Assembly (NCBI RefSeq): GCF_024346455.1
Contig: NZ_JAGQCY010000003.1
Coordinates: 186,001-250,000 of the forward strand
DNA length: 64,000 nucleotides
Source: Cyanobium sp. Aljojuca 7A6
GTDB lineage: Bacteria; Cyanobacteriota; Cyanobacteriia; PCC-6307; Cyanobiaceae
Direction of reading: 5' to 3'
A model generated the notes under the pieces. The model was not told the DNA's origin. It was given only the letters and a program-made list of their open reading frames with translations, and made no database searches. Shown piece after piece: positions 17,675 to 27,364 of the stretch (its first letter is position 1; the number at the start of each line of letters is the position of its first letter). A program made the position numbers and the translations under genes.

Positions 17675-18106
17675 TCAGGAGAGGGTGTCCCCGACGGCCC
17701 CATCCAAGGGCAACAGCCAGATCGAACCGGTTTCCTTGTGGATCTCGATTCTGAACTCCTGACCCGGTTCCAGCCCCATGCGCCGGGTGTAGGCCTGGCC
17801 GATCAGCAGGTTGCCGTTGCCGTGCACCCGGGTGCGGAATTCAGCCTGACGTCCCTTCCCGACCCCACTGGCAGCGCCGCTGGCGGCCCCACTCGACGGC
17901 AGGGTGTAGCCCTTGGCGGCCACCAGGGCCCGGTAAAAATTCTTCTTGAGCACCCTTCCGCTTGGCCCCACATAGCCGCAGGCACGGGCGATCTGGTCCT
18001 CCGGCCGGTTGCTGAGCGAGCGGGCCCTCTCCAGCAAGGCCTGGCCCTCCAGCATCACCGCCCCGGCTGAGTTGTCCTCATTGGCTGGTCCTTTCTGGGC
18101 ACCCAT
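17675..18106 (-). CDS. cyAbrB-like transcriptional regulator
   Basis: The N-terminal half has the cyanobacterial pattern LEGQALLERARSLSNRPEDQIARACGYV followed by NFYRALVAAKGY. The C-terminal half, about residues 92-143, is the AbrB-type swapped-hairpin DNA-binding domain (FRTRVHGNGNLLIGQAYTRRMGLEPGQEF). Such C-terminal AbrB domains are specific to cyanobacteria and regulate carbon, nitrogen and redox genes. ATG 18106 gives 143 residues; ATG 18055 (MLEGQ) would give the shorter classical form. The AT-richer 70 bases between this gene and ctaE probably hold its promoter. Confidence 0.8.
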   Translation of the reverse strand: MGAQKGPANEDNSAGAVMLEGQALLERARSLSNRPEDQIARACGYVGPSGRVLKKNFYRALVAAKGYTLPSSGAASGAASGVGKGRQAEFRTRVHGNGNLLIGQAYTRRMGLEPGQEFRIEIHKETGSIWLLPLDGAVGDTLS

Positions 18107-18176
18107 CAGCCGGTCAGACGGAGACTTCTGAATTGATTGTGCCGATCGTTGTGCTGAACAGGCAACAGTCAGGGAA

Positions 18177-18779
18177 TCAAAGCAGGTAAAGAATGCCGTA
18201 AAGCACCACCCAGATTCCGTCGACGAAATGCCAGTAGAGCTCTGCGGCTTCCAGACCGAAGGGGGCGGCACTGGTGACGCGACCTCCCTGGCGGGTCTGG
18301 AACCAGACCAGGAGGATGCAGATCACCCCGAGGGTGACATGCAGCCCGTGAAAGCCCGTCAGGGCATAGAACGTGCTGGCGAAGAGGTTGTCGGTGAGGC
18401 CGAAGGGCAGAGTGAAGTACTCGATCATCTGCCCGGCCAGGAAGGCGGCTCCGAGGCCTGCGGTAAGCAGCAGCCAGGCGCGGCAGGGGCCCATCTGGCC
18501 CAGCAGCAGATGGCGGCCCGAGCGGTGGAAGGTGTAGCTGCTCACCAGCAGCAGCATCGTGTTGATCGATGGCAGCAGCAGTTCCAGCTCGTAGGTCGAC
18601 CCCGCCGGCAGCGGATTGACCGCACGGAAGGTGAGATAGGCGGCGAAGAAGCCGGCGAAGGTCATGCCGTCGGCCACCAGGAAGGTGGCCAGACCAAAAA
18701 GCCTCAGGTCCGCATGGCCTTCGTGGGCCTCGGCGGTGACCGCTTCGGCGGCGCTGGTGCTGGTGGCGAGGCTGGTCAT
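18177..18779 (-). CDS. ctaE: Cytochrome c oxidase subunit III
   Basis: This 200-residue subunit of the aa3-type terminal oxidase has five predicted membrane helices. Family landmarks include LFGLATFLVADGMTFAGFFAAYLTFR, a conserved Glu in GQMIEYFTL, and FYALTGFHGLHVTLGV. ATG 18779 gives MTSLATSTS; upstream in-frame residues are Pro-rich and overlap ctaD, so they are excluded. It is the last gene of ctaC-ctaD-ctaE. Confidence 0.93.
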   Translation of the reverse strand: MTSLATSTSAAEAVTAEAHEGHADLRLFGLATFLVADGMTFAGFFAAYLTFRAVNPLPAGSTYELELLLPSINTMLLLVSSYTFHRSGRHLLLGQMGPCRAWLLLTAGLGAAFLAGQMIEYFTLPFGLTDNLFASTFYALTGFHGLHVTLGVICILLVWFQTRQGGRVTSAAPFGLEAAELYWHFVDGIWVVLYGILYLL

Positions 18780-18828
18780 GGGACGACGGACAGGGGACGG
18801 CGGGGGTGAGGAAAGCGGTGGGGGCGAT

Positions 18829-20496
18829 TCAGCGGCGACCGGCGCCACTCCAGAGGTCCTTGCCGGTGGCGGCCTCCAGGCTCAGGGTTTCTTCATCAAC
18901 GCCGTAACCGTAGGGGTGTTCGACCAGCGGCGCTGCACCGATCCAGTTCTCCACAGGCGGTGGCGAGGAGGTGAGCCATTCAGGGGTGAGGGCGTTCCAG
19001 GGGTTGTCGCCGGCCACCTGGCCCCGGAAGGCACTCACCAGCACGTTGTAGAGGAAAGGCAGGCTGCTGATCGCCATCAGCAGGGCCCCCACACTGCTGA
19101 TCTGGTTGAGGGTGGTGAAGCTGGGGTCGTACTCGGCCACCCGACGGGGCATGCCGTTGAGGCCGAGCCAGTGCTGGGGGGCGAAGCAGAGGTTGAAGCC
19201 CACGAAGGTGAGCAGGAAATGCAGCCGACCTAGATCTTCATTGAGCATCCTGCCGGTGAACTTCGGATACCAGTGATAGATGGAGGCGAAAATCACGAAC
19301 ACCGTGCCGCCATAAACAATGTAATGGAAGTGGCCGACCACGAAGTAGGTGTCGTGCACGTGGATGTCGAAGGGCACCTGGGCCAGGGCCACCCCAGTGA
19401 TCCCACCGAACACGAAATTGACGATGAAGGCGCAGGAGAACAGCATGGCGCTGTTCAGGGCCAGCTTGCCGCCCCAAAGGGTGGCCAACCAGTTGAAGAA
19501 CTTGATGCCCGTCGGTACGGCGATGAACGAGGTGGCGATCGTGAAGAACAGACGCATCCAGGGAGGCGTGCCACTGGTGAACATGTGGTGGGCCCAGACC
19601 ACCAGGCCCAGTACCACGATGGCCATGATCGAATACACCATGGTGGTGTAGCCGAACAGAGGCTTGCGGGCGTGGATGGGCAGAATTTCACTCACCAGGC
19701 CGAAGGCCGGGAGCACCATGATGTACACCGCCGGGTGTGAATAGAACCAGAAAAGGTGCTGGTAGACCACCACATTTCCCCCCAGAGCCGGATTGAAGAA
19801 GCCGGTGTGGGCAACGATGTCGAAGCTGAGAAGCAGCAGGGTACCGGCCAGTACGGGGGTGGAGAGCACCACCAGGATGCTGGTGCCGAGCATCGCCCAG
19901 CAGTACATCGGCAGCTGCATCAGCTTCAATCCCGGACGCCGCAGCTTGAGAACGGTGGCGATGAAATTGATGCCACCGAAGATCGAGCTGCCCCCCAGCA
20001 ACAGCACACTCACGATCCACACCACCTGACCCAGGGCGGGGGTGGTGAGGCTCAGCGGCGGGTAGGCCGTCCAGCCGGATTGGGCGGCTCCAGTGATGAA
20101 GTAGCTGCCGATCAACAGGATCCCGGCTGGTGGAATCATCCAGAAAGCCACGGCGTTGAGCCTGGGGAAGGCCATGTCCCTGGCGCCCACATAGAAGGGA
20201 ATCAGGTAGTTACCGAAGCCCCCATTGACCACCGGAACGATCCACAGAAAGATCATCACGGTGCCATGCAGCGTGAGAACCTCGTTGTAAGTTTCCCGGC
20301 TGACGAAATCGGAGATCGGGCTGGCCAGCTCGGCGCGGATCACTCCCGCCATGGCACCGCCAATGAAATAGAAGAGGAAGCCCGTCACCAGGTACTGGAG
20401 ACCGATCACCTTGTGATCGAGGCTGAAGCTGAAATAGCGCAGCCAGCCCTGGGGTTGGAGGCTGTCCTGGAAATCGTTGGGGGAGGCGACAGTCAT
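18829..20496 (-). CDS. ctaD: Cytochrome c oxidase subunit I
   Basis: The 555-residue catalytic subunit has the heme ligands and copper site: LTLHGTVMIFLW, the CuB/His-Tyr crosslink region FWFYSHPAVYIMVLPAFG, VWAHHMFTSG, and the double heme-ligand segment VVGHFHYIVYGG. It reduces O2 at the heme a3-CuB centre and pumps protons. ATG 20496 is chosen because MTVASPNDF precedes the conserved GWLRYFSFSLDHKVIG. The gene lies 49 bases upstream of ctaE and 46 bases downstream of ctaC. Confidence 0.96.
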   Translation of the reverse strand: MTVASPNDFQDSLQPQGWLRYFSFSLDHKVIGLQYLVTGFLFYFIGGAMAGVIRAELASPISDFVSRETYNEVLTLHGTVMIFLWIVPVVNGGFGNYLIPFYVGARDMAFPRLNAVAFWMIPPAGILLIGSYFITGAAQSGWTAYPPLSLTTPALGQVVWIVSVLLLGGSSIFGGINFIATVLKLRRPGLKLMQLPMYCWAMLGTSILVVLSTPVLAGTLLLLSFDIVAHTGFFNPALGGNVVVYQHLFWFYSHPAVYIMVLPAFGLVSEILPIHARKPLFGYTTMVYSIMAIVVLGLVVWAHHMFTSGTPPWMRLFFTIATSFIAVPTGIKFFNWLATLWGGKLALNSAMLFSCAFIVNFVFGGITGVALAQVPFDIHVHDTYFVVGHFHYIVYGGTVFVIFASIYHWYPKFTGRMLNEDLGRLHFLLTFVGFNLCFAPQHWLGLNGMPRRVAEYDPSFTTLNQISSVGALLMAISSLPFLYNVLVSAFRGQVAGDNPWNALTPEWLTSSPPPVENWIGAAPLVEHPYGYGVDEETLSLEAATGKDLWSGAGRR

Positions 20497-20542
20497 CGGG
20501 GCTGGAAGGATCGGGAGAAATGGGGACCGGCAGAACGGACGC

Positions 20543-21421
20543 TCAGGCGGTGGGGGTGCTGGGAGCACTGGCGACCGTGGCTGTCACAGGGCTGTTCTTC
20601 TGGAGCCAGGCGTCGTAGGCATCGGGTTCGTGCACGATCACGGTGGAGCGCATGCCGCCGTGGTACGGACCACAGAGCTCGGCGCAGATGATCGGGTAGC
20701 TGCCCGCCTTGGTGGGGGTGAAGGTGAGCACGGTGGGCTGGCCGGGGATCACGTCCTGCTTGAGCCGGAACTGGGGCACCCAGAAGGCATGGATCACGTC
20801 ATTGGCCTTCATGCGCAGCTCCACCGGCCGGCCATTGGGCACGTGCAATTCGCCGCTGGTGATGTCCCCTTCCGGGTAGTGGAAGATGAAGGCGAACTGC
20901 ATGGCCGTCACCTCCACCGGCAGGACATTGGCTTCGCCGGCTCCGGTGCCGATGCCCCCCCAGACCCGGGCTGCGGGCTCCTGGCCTCCCTCGGCGGAGC
21001 TGACGGACGCCTCCATGGTCTCCATCGCGGGCATCTGATGCATGGCGGAATGGTCGTTGAGGCTGCTCATGCCGCCCATCCGCTCATAGATGTCGTAGCT
21101 GTAAATGCCCACGAACAGGACCACGATCGCGGGGATCGCGGTCCAGACGATCTCGAGCAGCAGGTTGCCCTCGATCGCCAGCCCGTCGGTGTGGTCCCCG
21201 GCCCGACGACGGAACCGCACCAGGCTGAACACCACCAGGCCGACGATGCCCAGGAACAGGATCGTGCCGATGCTGAACAGGACCCGGAACAGGGAGTCGT
21301 AGACAGGCGCGTTGGCGCTGGCGTCGAGGGGCAGGAGGTCGACGTTGTAACCCACCCAGAGGCCGGAGAGGACGAGCGCCATGCCCACCAGCAGGGTGAC
21401 CAGGGAGGAGGGAATCGGCAC
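20543..21421 (-). CDS. ctaC: Cytochrome c oxidase subunit II
   Basis: The 292-residue subunit has two N-terminal membrane helices (about residues 5-25 and 50-75) and a periplasmic cupredoxin domain with the complete CuA motif CAELCGPYHGGM. A loop between these parts is Met- and His-rich. It accepts electrons from cytochrome c or plastocyanin. The frame is open far upstream, but homologs start near IPSSLVTLLVG, so GTG 21421 is used. Repeat copy A with its palindromes lies 70-160 bases upstream and is the likely promoter/operator of ctaCDE. Confidence 0.92.
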   Translation of the reverse strand: MPIPSSLVTLLVGMALVLSGLWVGYNVDLLPLDASANAPVYDSLFRVLFSIGTILFLGIVGLVVFSLVRFRRRAGDHTDGLAIEGNLLLEIVWTAIPAIVVLFVGIYSYDIYERMGGMSSLNDHSAMHQMPAMETMEASVSSAEGGQEPAARVWGGIGTGAGEANVLPVEVTAMQFAFIFHYPEGDITSGELHVPNGRPVELRMKANDVIHAFWVPQFRLKQDVIPGQPTVLTFTPTKAGSYPIICAELCGPYHGGMRSTVIVHEPDAYDAWLQKNSPVTATVASAPSTPTA

Positions 21422-21488
21422 GGAGTCGGCGGCGGGACGGCTGTCGGGAGGGTGGAGGGCTCCTGAGGTCAACAGCTTATGGAAGGCC

Positions 21489-21582
21489 GTTCGCGGGCCG
21501 TGCGTTCGTTGTAGCCAGAGAAGCAATTTCGGAGAAATTTCACATTCAGTTCGCACGATGTGCGGATTCGCACATCTTTCAA
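21489..21582. repeat. 94-bp direct repeat, copy A, upstream of ctaC
   Basis: This segment matches 22800-22893 without gaps, with about nine mismatches by eye. It contains two inverted repeats. One is AATTTC-GGA-GAAATT at 21525-21539. The other is GATGTGC with GCACATC at 21557-21576. It lies 68-161 bases upstream of the ctaC start, on the opposite strand to ctaA's copy. Because the elements are palindromic they can act in either direction. An operator shared by both arms of the cta cluster is the simplest reading. Confidence 0.8.
21525..21576. promoter_or_regulatory. Candidate palindromic operator for ctaCDE
   Basis: Two inverted repeats (6-bp arms with a 3-bp spacer, and 7-8-bp arms with a 4-6-bp spacer) sit in an AT-rich island in otherwise GC-rich DNA. 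Both are kept in the second copy near ctaA. The rest of the 470-base gap 21422-21893 shows no supported gene or terminator. Confidence 0.45.
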
Positions 21583-21893
21583 GGCCAGGCAACTTCGTTG
21601 CCCGCCATCGCGCCTGTCCAGGGCCAGGGCCGCTGCTGCCCTGCCGCCGTTGTTCGTCAGCGCTGGCGGACCAGGCTGGTGAAGTTGGCGAGGGTCTGGC
21701 CTGAGTCTCTCGGCAATGGTGGCAAGAGCCGGGCCAGCAGGGCCGCCATCGTGATGTCCCCCTCAGCCCTGTGTCGTGGCCCATGGTCACTGCGAACATG
21801 AGCCAGACCCACGCCCGGCTGAGGCGATCGGCTGCCGGGATCCCGTGAGCCTGAAGAGCCTCACGCCTCCAGCCGCACCTGAGCGGAGCTGCG

Positions 21894-22790
21894 ATGCCCT
21901 TCACCCACGAGCAGATCCAGAGGCTCCGCCACCGCCATCGCGGCTACATCCTCACCCTCGCCACCGAGGTGCTGCTCATCCTGATGCTGCCGTTCTGCCA
22001 GTCGCACGTCTGGCTGCTCTCGGTGCTGCTGATTGGCCTGGCGGTGGTGCTTGTCACCACGGTGACGCGCTACTCACCCCTGATCAGCACCCGTCCTCTG
22101 CTGTATGGCCTCGGTGGCCTGGCGCTCGCCCTGGAGGTGGTGTGGCATCTGGCCCTGGCCTTCGATCCACCCCTGGGGCGCCTCATCACGGTGCCGCATG
22201 TGATCGCCTGGCTGCTGTTTTTTCTGGTGGCGCTGATGCGCAAGGTGAAGACCCTGGTGCGTGAGCCCTTCGTGACGCTGGCCGTGGTGATGGGTGCCAC
22301 CTCCGGCTACCTCTTGATCGGCATCGCCGGCGGGGTGATGCTGGTGGCCCTGTGGGTCCTGCATCCGGGCGCCTACGACCTCTCCGCGCTGCCGGTGCTC
22401 CAGGATCGCGGCTCTGACGCCGTGGCGATGGCGCCGGCGCTGATGGCCGCTTCGTTCACGATCCTGACCAGCGTGGGGTCGGAGGTGCTCCGCAGCAGCG
22501 ACGTGACCGGGCAGGTGATCACGGTGGTGATCACCATTGCGGGGCAGCTGTACATCGCCATCCTCATTGCCCTGATCCTGGGCCGCTTCCACAGCAGGCC
22601 AGGGGGGGGAGGGCCTTGCCGCCGTCCCGTTCCCATCGGGAGGGCCACCAATCCTCGATCCGCTGACCCGGGATCACCCCACGCCCCACTTCGGCGTCCG
22701 TCAGGGGGCGGACCTGGTGCCGGGGATCTCCAGTGGCGATCGCCTCCGCAGCTGGAGCGCAGGGCTGGCTGGCGATGGCGCGCCCGTTGA
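21894..22790 (+). CDS. Ion-channel (two-membrane-helix pore) family protein
   Basis: Residues 18-150 contain several hydrophobic helices. Residues 183-232 look like a K+ channel pore unit: a pore helix (LMAASFTILTSVGSE), then the exit helix GQVITVVITIAGQLYIAILIALILG. The filter position reads TSVGSE (192-197) rather than TVGYG, so ion choice is uncertain. After residue 235 the sequence becomes Pro/Arg/Gly-rich, starting at a run of eight G at 22602-22609. That tail may come from a frameshift (one more G would bring a stop at 22664). The gene sits between ctaC and ctaA and is flanked by both repeat copies. Confidence 0.7.
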   Translation: MPFTHEQIQRLRHRHRGYILTLATEVLLILMLPFCQSHVWLLSVLLIGLAVVLVTTVTRYSPLISTRPLLYGLGGLALALEVVWHLALAFDPPLGRLITVPHVIAWLLFFLVALMRKVKTLVREPFVTLAVVMGATSGYLLIGIAGGVMLVALWVLHPGAYDLSALPVLQDRGSDAVAMAPALMAASFTILTSVGSEVLRSSDVTGQVITVVITIAGQLYIAILIALILGRFHSRPGGGGPCRRPVPIGRATNPRSADPGSPHAPLRRPSGGGPGAGDLQWRSPPQLERRAGWRWRAR

Positions 22791-22799
22791 GGCAGGGCG

Positions 22800-22893
22800 G
22801 TTCGCGCACCGCGTGTTCGTTGTAGTCAGAGAGGCAATTTCGGAGAAATTTCACATTCACTTCGGACGATGTGCTGATTCGCACATCTTTCAA
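22800..22893. repeat. 94-bp direct repeat, copy B, upstream of ctaA
   Basis: This is the second copy of the element at 21489-21582, in the same orientation. The first inverted repeat is at 22836-22850 and is identical to copy A. The second is at 22868-22887 and differs by one base in the loop-proximal position. It ends 37 bases before the ctaA start, so it probably holds the ctaAB promoter. Confidence 0.8.
22836..22887. promoter_or_regulatory. Candidate palindromic operator for ctaAB
   Basis: It carries the same two inverted repeats as near ctaC. Conservation of both arms between the copies, while flanking bases differ, suggests selection on a protein-binding site. No matching regulator gene can be named from the window; the cyAbrB gene at 17675 is nearby, but linking it is speculative. 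Confidence 0.45.
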
Positions 22894-22930
22894 TGCCCGC
22901 TAACTTGGGCACCCGGAAGACCATTCGTTC

Positions 22931-23896
22931 ATGGCTGTGGCGCCGTCCACGCAACCCCTGCCCTTGCCCCGGTCCGCCCCCGGGGAGAGCTGGCCCGTGC
23001 GTCTGGTGCCCCTCCTTACTGCCCACCTCGTCGTCGCCCTGGTGGCCCTGGTGGCCATCGGTGGCGCCACCCGGGTGATGGAGGCGGGACTGGCCTGCCC
23101 GGACTGGCCCCTCTGTTACGGGGTGCTCTGGCCGGGCCGCCAGTGGAATCTGCAGGTGTTCCTGGAGTGGTTTCACCGCCTCGACGCCTTCCTGGTGGGC
23201 ATCGCCCTTCTGCTGCTCTTCGCCCTCAGCCTGCGGTTCCGTGACCGCTTTCCCGCCTGGCTGCCCTGGAGCTCTGGCCTCGGCCTGGCTCTGGTGGCTG
23301 TGCAGGGAGCTCTTGGGGCCCTCACCGTGCTCAGCCAGCTGGCCGCCCCGACCGTCACCCTGCACCTGGCCACCGCCCTCTGCCTGGTGCTGTTGCTGAG
23401 CGCGATGCACCAGGGCTTGGAGCGCCCGGAGCCGGCGAAGGCGGGTGCCGATGGCAGGGCCCTGCCGCGCTGGTGGTCCACCCTGCCGGTTCTGGCCGCC
23501 CTGCTTGTCGGAGGCCAGTGCCTGTTGGGTGGTGCCATGGCCAGCCGCTGGGCCGCCGATCTCTGCCTCCAGGCCGGAGAGGGTTGCCGCTGGTTGCTGC
23601 TGCATCGTCAGGGGGCCTACCCGGCAGCCGTTGTGGTGCTGCTGCTGGCCGCCAGCGCCCTGGCCCTGCCGGCCGGCCACCGTCGTCTCCAGGGCCTGTC
23701 CTTTGCCGCTGCCGCCTTGGTGGTGGTTCAGGTGGCCCTCGGGGTCTTCACCCTGCGGCTCCAGTTGACCGTTCCCGCCGTCACCGTCGCCCACCAGCTC
23801 ACGGCCGCCCTGCTGGTGGCCGTGCTTGGTGGTCTCTGGGGTCTTTCGTTCCAGTCCCCTTCCGTCCCTACCCGTCTTGAGGTGGCCCATGGTTAG
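22931..23896 (+). CDS. ctaA: Heme A synthase (COX15/CtaA)
   Basis: The 321-residue membrane protein has eight predicted helices. It shows the family segments [21 protein letters not shown] and [10 protein letters not shown] (heme-ligating His and adjacent Glu) in the first half, and [10 protein letters not shown] and [11 protein letters not shown] in the second half. It oxidises the methyl group of heme O to give heme A for cytochrome oxidase. ATG 22931 follows repeat copy B. Its stop overlaps the ctaB start by eight bases. Confidence 0.93.
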   Translation: MAVAPSTQPLPLPRSAPGESWPVRLVPLLTAHLVVALVALVAIGGATRVMEAGLACPDWPLCYGVLWPGRQWNLQVFLEWFHRLDAFLVGIALLLLFALSLRFRDRFPAWLPWSSGLGLALVAVQGALGALTVLSQLAAPTVTLHLATALCLVLLLSAMHQGLERPEPAKAGADGRALPRWWSTLPVLAALLVGGQCLLGGAMASRWAADLCLQAGEGCRWLLLHRQGAYPAAVVVLLLAASALALPAGHRRLQGLSFAAAALVVVQVALGVFTLRLQLTVPAVTVAHQLTAALLVAVLGGLWGLSFQSPSVPTRLEVAHG

Positions 23897-24884
23897 TGTC
23901 AGCGCCGTGTCGGCCATCGCCGCGCCCCCGGCGCCAATAGCAATCCGTCCGTCCGTGAAGTTGCCGGCCTGGCTTGAGGTGGCCAAGCCGCGGCTCATCC
24001 CGCTGCTGCTTGCCACCACGGTTGGTGGCATGGCCCTTACCGCGGCCTGGCCCCTGGATCCGGTGCGGATGGTCTGCACCCTGGTGGGGGGCTCGATGGC
24101 CTCGGCGGCGGCCGGTGTCCTGAATTGCCTCTGGGAGCAGGAACTCGACGGCCGCATGCAGCGCACCAGTCGCCGGGCGCTGCCTTCGGGCCGGCTGGCC
24201 CAGCGCCAGGCCTTCGCCCTGGCCGTCGGCCTCACGGTCGCCTCGGTGCTGGTGCTCGTCCTGGGGGTGAACGCCCTGGCCGCCTCCCTGGCCCTGCTGG
24301 GACTGTGCAGCTATGTCCTGCTCTACACGGCCCTGCTCAAGCCCCGGACCACCCAGAACATTGTCATCGGCGGCATCGCCGGGGCCATTCCCCCGCTGGT
24401 GGGGGCGGCTGCCGCCACCGGCCACCTGGGCTGGAGCAGCTGGTGGCTCTTCAGCTTGGTGATGGTCTGGACCCCAGCCCATTTCTGGGCCCTGGCCCTG
24501 CTTCTGCATGAGGACTACCGCTCCGTCGGCATCCCGATGCTGCCGGTGGTCAAGGGTCTGGAGGTCACGGCAGGGGCGATCCGCCGCTACAGCTGGGTCA
24601 CGGTGGCGATGAGCCTGGCCGGGGTGGTCGCCCTGCCCAGCGGCGGCTGGCTCTACGGGCTGCTGGTGCTTCCCTTCAATGCCAGGTTGCTGCAGCTGAG
24701 CGGCAGCCTGCTGGAGGACCCGAGCGATCCCCGTCGGGCCCGCAGCATGTTCCGCTGGTCGATCTTCTACCTCTTCGGCATCTGCCTGCTGCTGGTGCTG
24801 GCGCGCACGCCCCTGGCCAGCGCCGGCGCGCCGGCTACCCTGCTGGCCGCTGCGCTCCATCTGGCTCCCGCAGCGTCTGCCTAG
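23889..24884 (+). CDS. ctaB: Heme O synthase (protoheme IX farnesyltransferase)
   Basis: The 331-residue UbiA-superfamily membrane enzyme keeps the family's prenyl-binding loops: [25 protein letters not shown] (the NxxxDxxxD-type loop in Asn/Glu/Asp form) and the later [18 protein letters not shown]. It adds a farnesyl chain to protoheme. ATG 23889 gives an eight-base overlap with ctaA and a short Ala/Pro-rich leader before [14 protein letters not shown]. Confidence 0.94.
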   Translation: MVSVSAVSAIAAPPAPIAIRPSVKLPAWLEVAKPRLIPLLLATTVGGMALTAAWPLDPVRMVCTLVGGSMASAAAGVLNCLWEQELDGRMQRTSRRALPSGRLAQRQAFALAVGLTVASVLVLVLGVNALAASLALLGLCSYVLLYTALLKPRTTQNIVIGGIAGAIPPLVGAAAATGHLGWSSWWLFSLVMVWTPAHFWALALLLHEDYRSVGIPMLPVVKGLEVTAGAIRRYSWVTVAMSLAGVVALPSGGWLYGLLVLPFNARLLQLSGSLLEDPSDPRRARSMFRWSIFYLFGICLLLVLARTPLASAGAPATLLAAALHLAPAASA

Positions 24885-24922
24885 ATTGACATCGCTTCCG
24901 GCCCTTCGCGATTGATCCCGGC

Positions 24923-25945
<1,023 letters not shown>

Positions 25946-25964
25946 CCCGATTCCCTGATTCCCC

Positions 25965-26828
25965 ATGACCAGCGCCAGCCCTTCCCTCGCCCCCGTCCCC
26001 TCCCTCAGCGCTGAGCCCTCGGCCTTCGCCGAGATCTCCCAGGAGACGCTCGCCCTCACCCGGCGGCTGTTCGTTCAGCTGGCCCGGCGTCCGTCCACCC
26101 TTGTGGCGGGGGTGTTGCAGCCACTGATCTGGCTGGTGCTGTTCGGAGCCCTGTTCGCCAACGCCCCCGAGGGCCTGCTTCCCGGCGGCATCAGCTATGG
26201 CCGCTTCCTGGGGGCCGGAGTGATCGTCTTCACGGCCTTCAGTGCCGCCCTCAATGCCGGCCTGCCGGTGATGTTCGACCGCGAGTTCGGCTTCCTCAAT
26301 CGGTTGCTGGTGGCGCCATTGCGCTCCCGCAGTTCGATTGTCTTTGCCTCGGTGCTCTACATCACCAGCCTGAGCCTGGTGCAGAGTCTGGCGATCATGG
26401 GCACCGCGGCCCTGCTGGGCTATGGCTGGCCAAGAGGGGCGGGGCTGCTGCTGGTGCTGGTCACCCTGCTGCTGCTGGTGTTCGCCGTCACGGCCCTCAG
26501 CCTCGGCCTGGCCTTCGCCCTGCCGGGCCACATCGAGTTGATCGCTGTGATCTTCGTGGCCAATCTTCCCCTGCTGTTTGCCAGCACGGCCTTGGCACCG
26601 ATTTCTTTCATGCCGCCCTGGTTGGGCTGGCTGGCGGCCCTGAATCCCCTTACCTTCGCGATTGAACCGATTCGCGCCGCCTACGCGGGGTCGTTCCGCC
26701 TCACCGACGTGGTGCTGGTGGCTCCCTACGGATCCCTCAATGCCGCCACCTGTCTCGCCATCCTGGCGGGCCTGGCTGCGGGTCTGTTCCTGTTGATCCG
26801 CCCGATGCTGGATCGCAAGCTCACCTGA
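25965..26828 (+). CDS. ABC-2 type exporter permease
   Basis: The 287-residue membrane protein has six predicted helices and matches the ABC-2 permease family (DrrB/NodJ type): LTRRLFVQLARRPSTLVAGVLQPLIWLVLFG, then FDREFGFLNRLLVAPLRSRS and the late WLAALNPLTFAIEPIR. It should form the channel for the upstream ATPase. The exported substrate is unknown. Cyanobacterial homologs commonly occur as exactly this two-gene unit. Confidence 0.87.
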   Translation: MTSASPSLAPVPSLSAEPSAFAEISQETLALTRRLFVQLARRPSTLVAGVLQPLIWLVLFGALFANAPEGLLPGGISYGRFLGAGVIVFTAFSAALNAGLPVMFDREFGFLNRLLVAPLRSRSSIVFASVLYITSLSLVQSLAIMGTAALLGYGWPRGAGLLLVLVTLLLLVFAVTALSLGLAFALPGHIELIAVIFVANLPLLFASTALAPISFMPPWLGWLAALNPLTFAIEPIRAAYAGSFRLTDVVLVAPYGSLNAATCLAILAGLAAGLFLLIRPMLDRKLT

Positions 26829-26838
26829 CGCCCCCTCC

Positions 26839-27345
26839 GTGTCCCTGCCCCCATCCCGGCCCGAGCTCTCCAGCCTGCTTCTCGAGGCCGTCCACCGCAG
26901 GGATGCCACCGCTACGGCCCGTCTGACCCGGCAGTGGGCCCATCGCCATGGGGTCGGTTCCCTTGAGAGGTTCCGAACCGACAACCTGATCGCCCAGCAG
27001 GGCATCGGGGCCGGCGACTGGCTCCGTCAGCAACTGGAAGGAGCGGCAGGGGCCCCCACCGCAGCTCCACCTGTCACCAGCCCAGCTGCCGCCAGGGTGG
27101 ACGATGCCTTCGCGGCCCTCGAGGCGGCCTTCTCGACCGCGCCGGAGTTTGCTGGGGTAGCCCCGGACGCCCCCGCGCTGGTCTCCCAGTTGGCAACTGA
27201 TCCGGCGCCCTTCCCCACGTCCCTTCCCGAGGCCTCCCGCCTCAGCGTCCTGCCACCGGGCACGCCCCCGGCCCCGGCACCCTCCACCCTGGCCGACCTG
27301 CGCTCCTGGCTCTCCGGCGACCCCCAGCATCGCCGCGCCAGCTGA
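26839..27345 (+). CDS. Hypothetical protein with Ala/Pro-rich C-terminal half
   Basis: The 168-residue product starts at GTG 26839, 10 bases after the permease stop. The first 65 residues look folded and helical (ELSSLLLEAVHRRDATATARLTRQWAHRHGV, then LIAQQGIGAGDWLRQQL). The rest is Ala/Pro-rich and likely disordered until a final helix (LADLRSWLSGD). It has no signal peptide or membrane helix. Its position between an exporter and nanE, with gaps of about ten bases, suggests one transcript. I recognise no function. Confidence 0.6.
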   Translation: MSLPPSRPELSSLLLEAVHRRDATATARLTRQWAHRHGVGSLERFRTDNLIAQQGIGAGDWLRQQLEGAAGAPTAAPPVTSPAAARVDDAFAALEAAFSTAPEFAGVAPDAPALVSQLATDPAPFPTSLPEASRLSVLPPGTPPAPAPSTLADLRSWLSGDPQHRRAS

Positions 27346-27364
27346 TCTCCCCTTGCCGCCTTTG

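Noticed and set aside
21489-22893. The paired 94-bp repeats as insertion-sequence ends
   Set aside because: They are in direct, not inverted, orientation. No transposase lies between them and no flanking target duplication is visible. They fit duplicated promoter DNA better.
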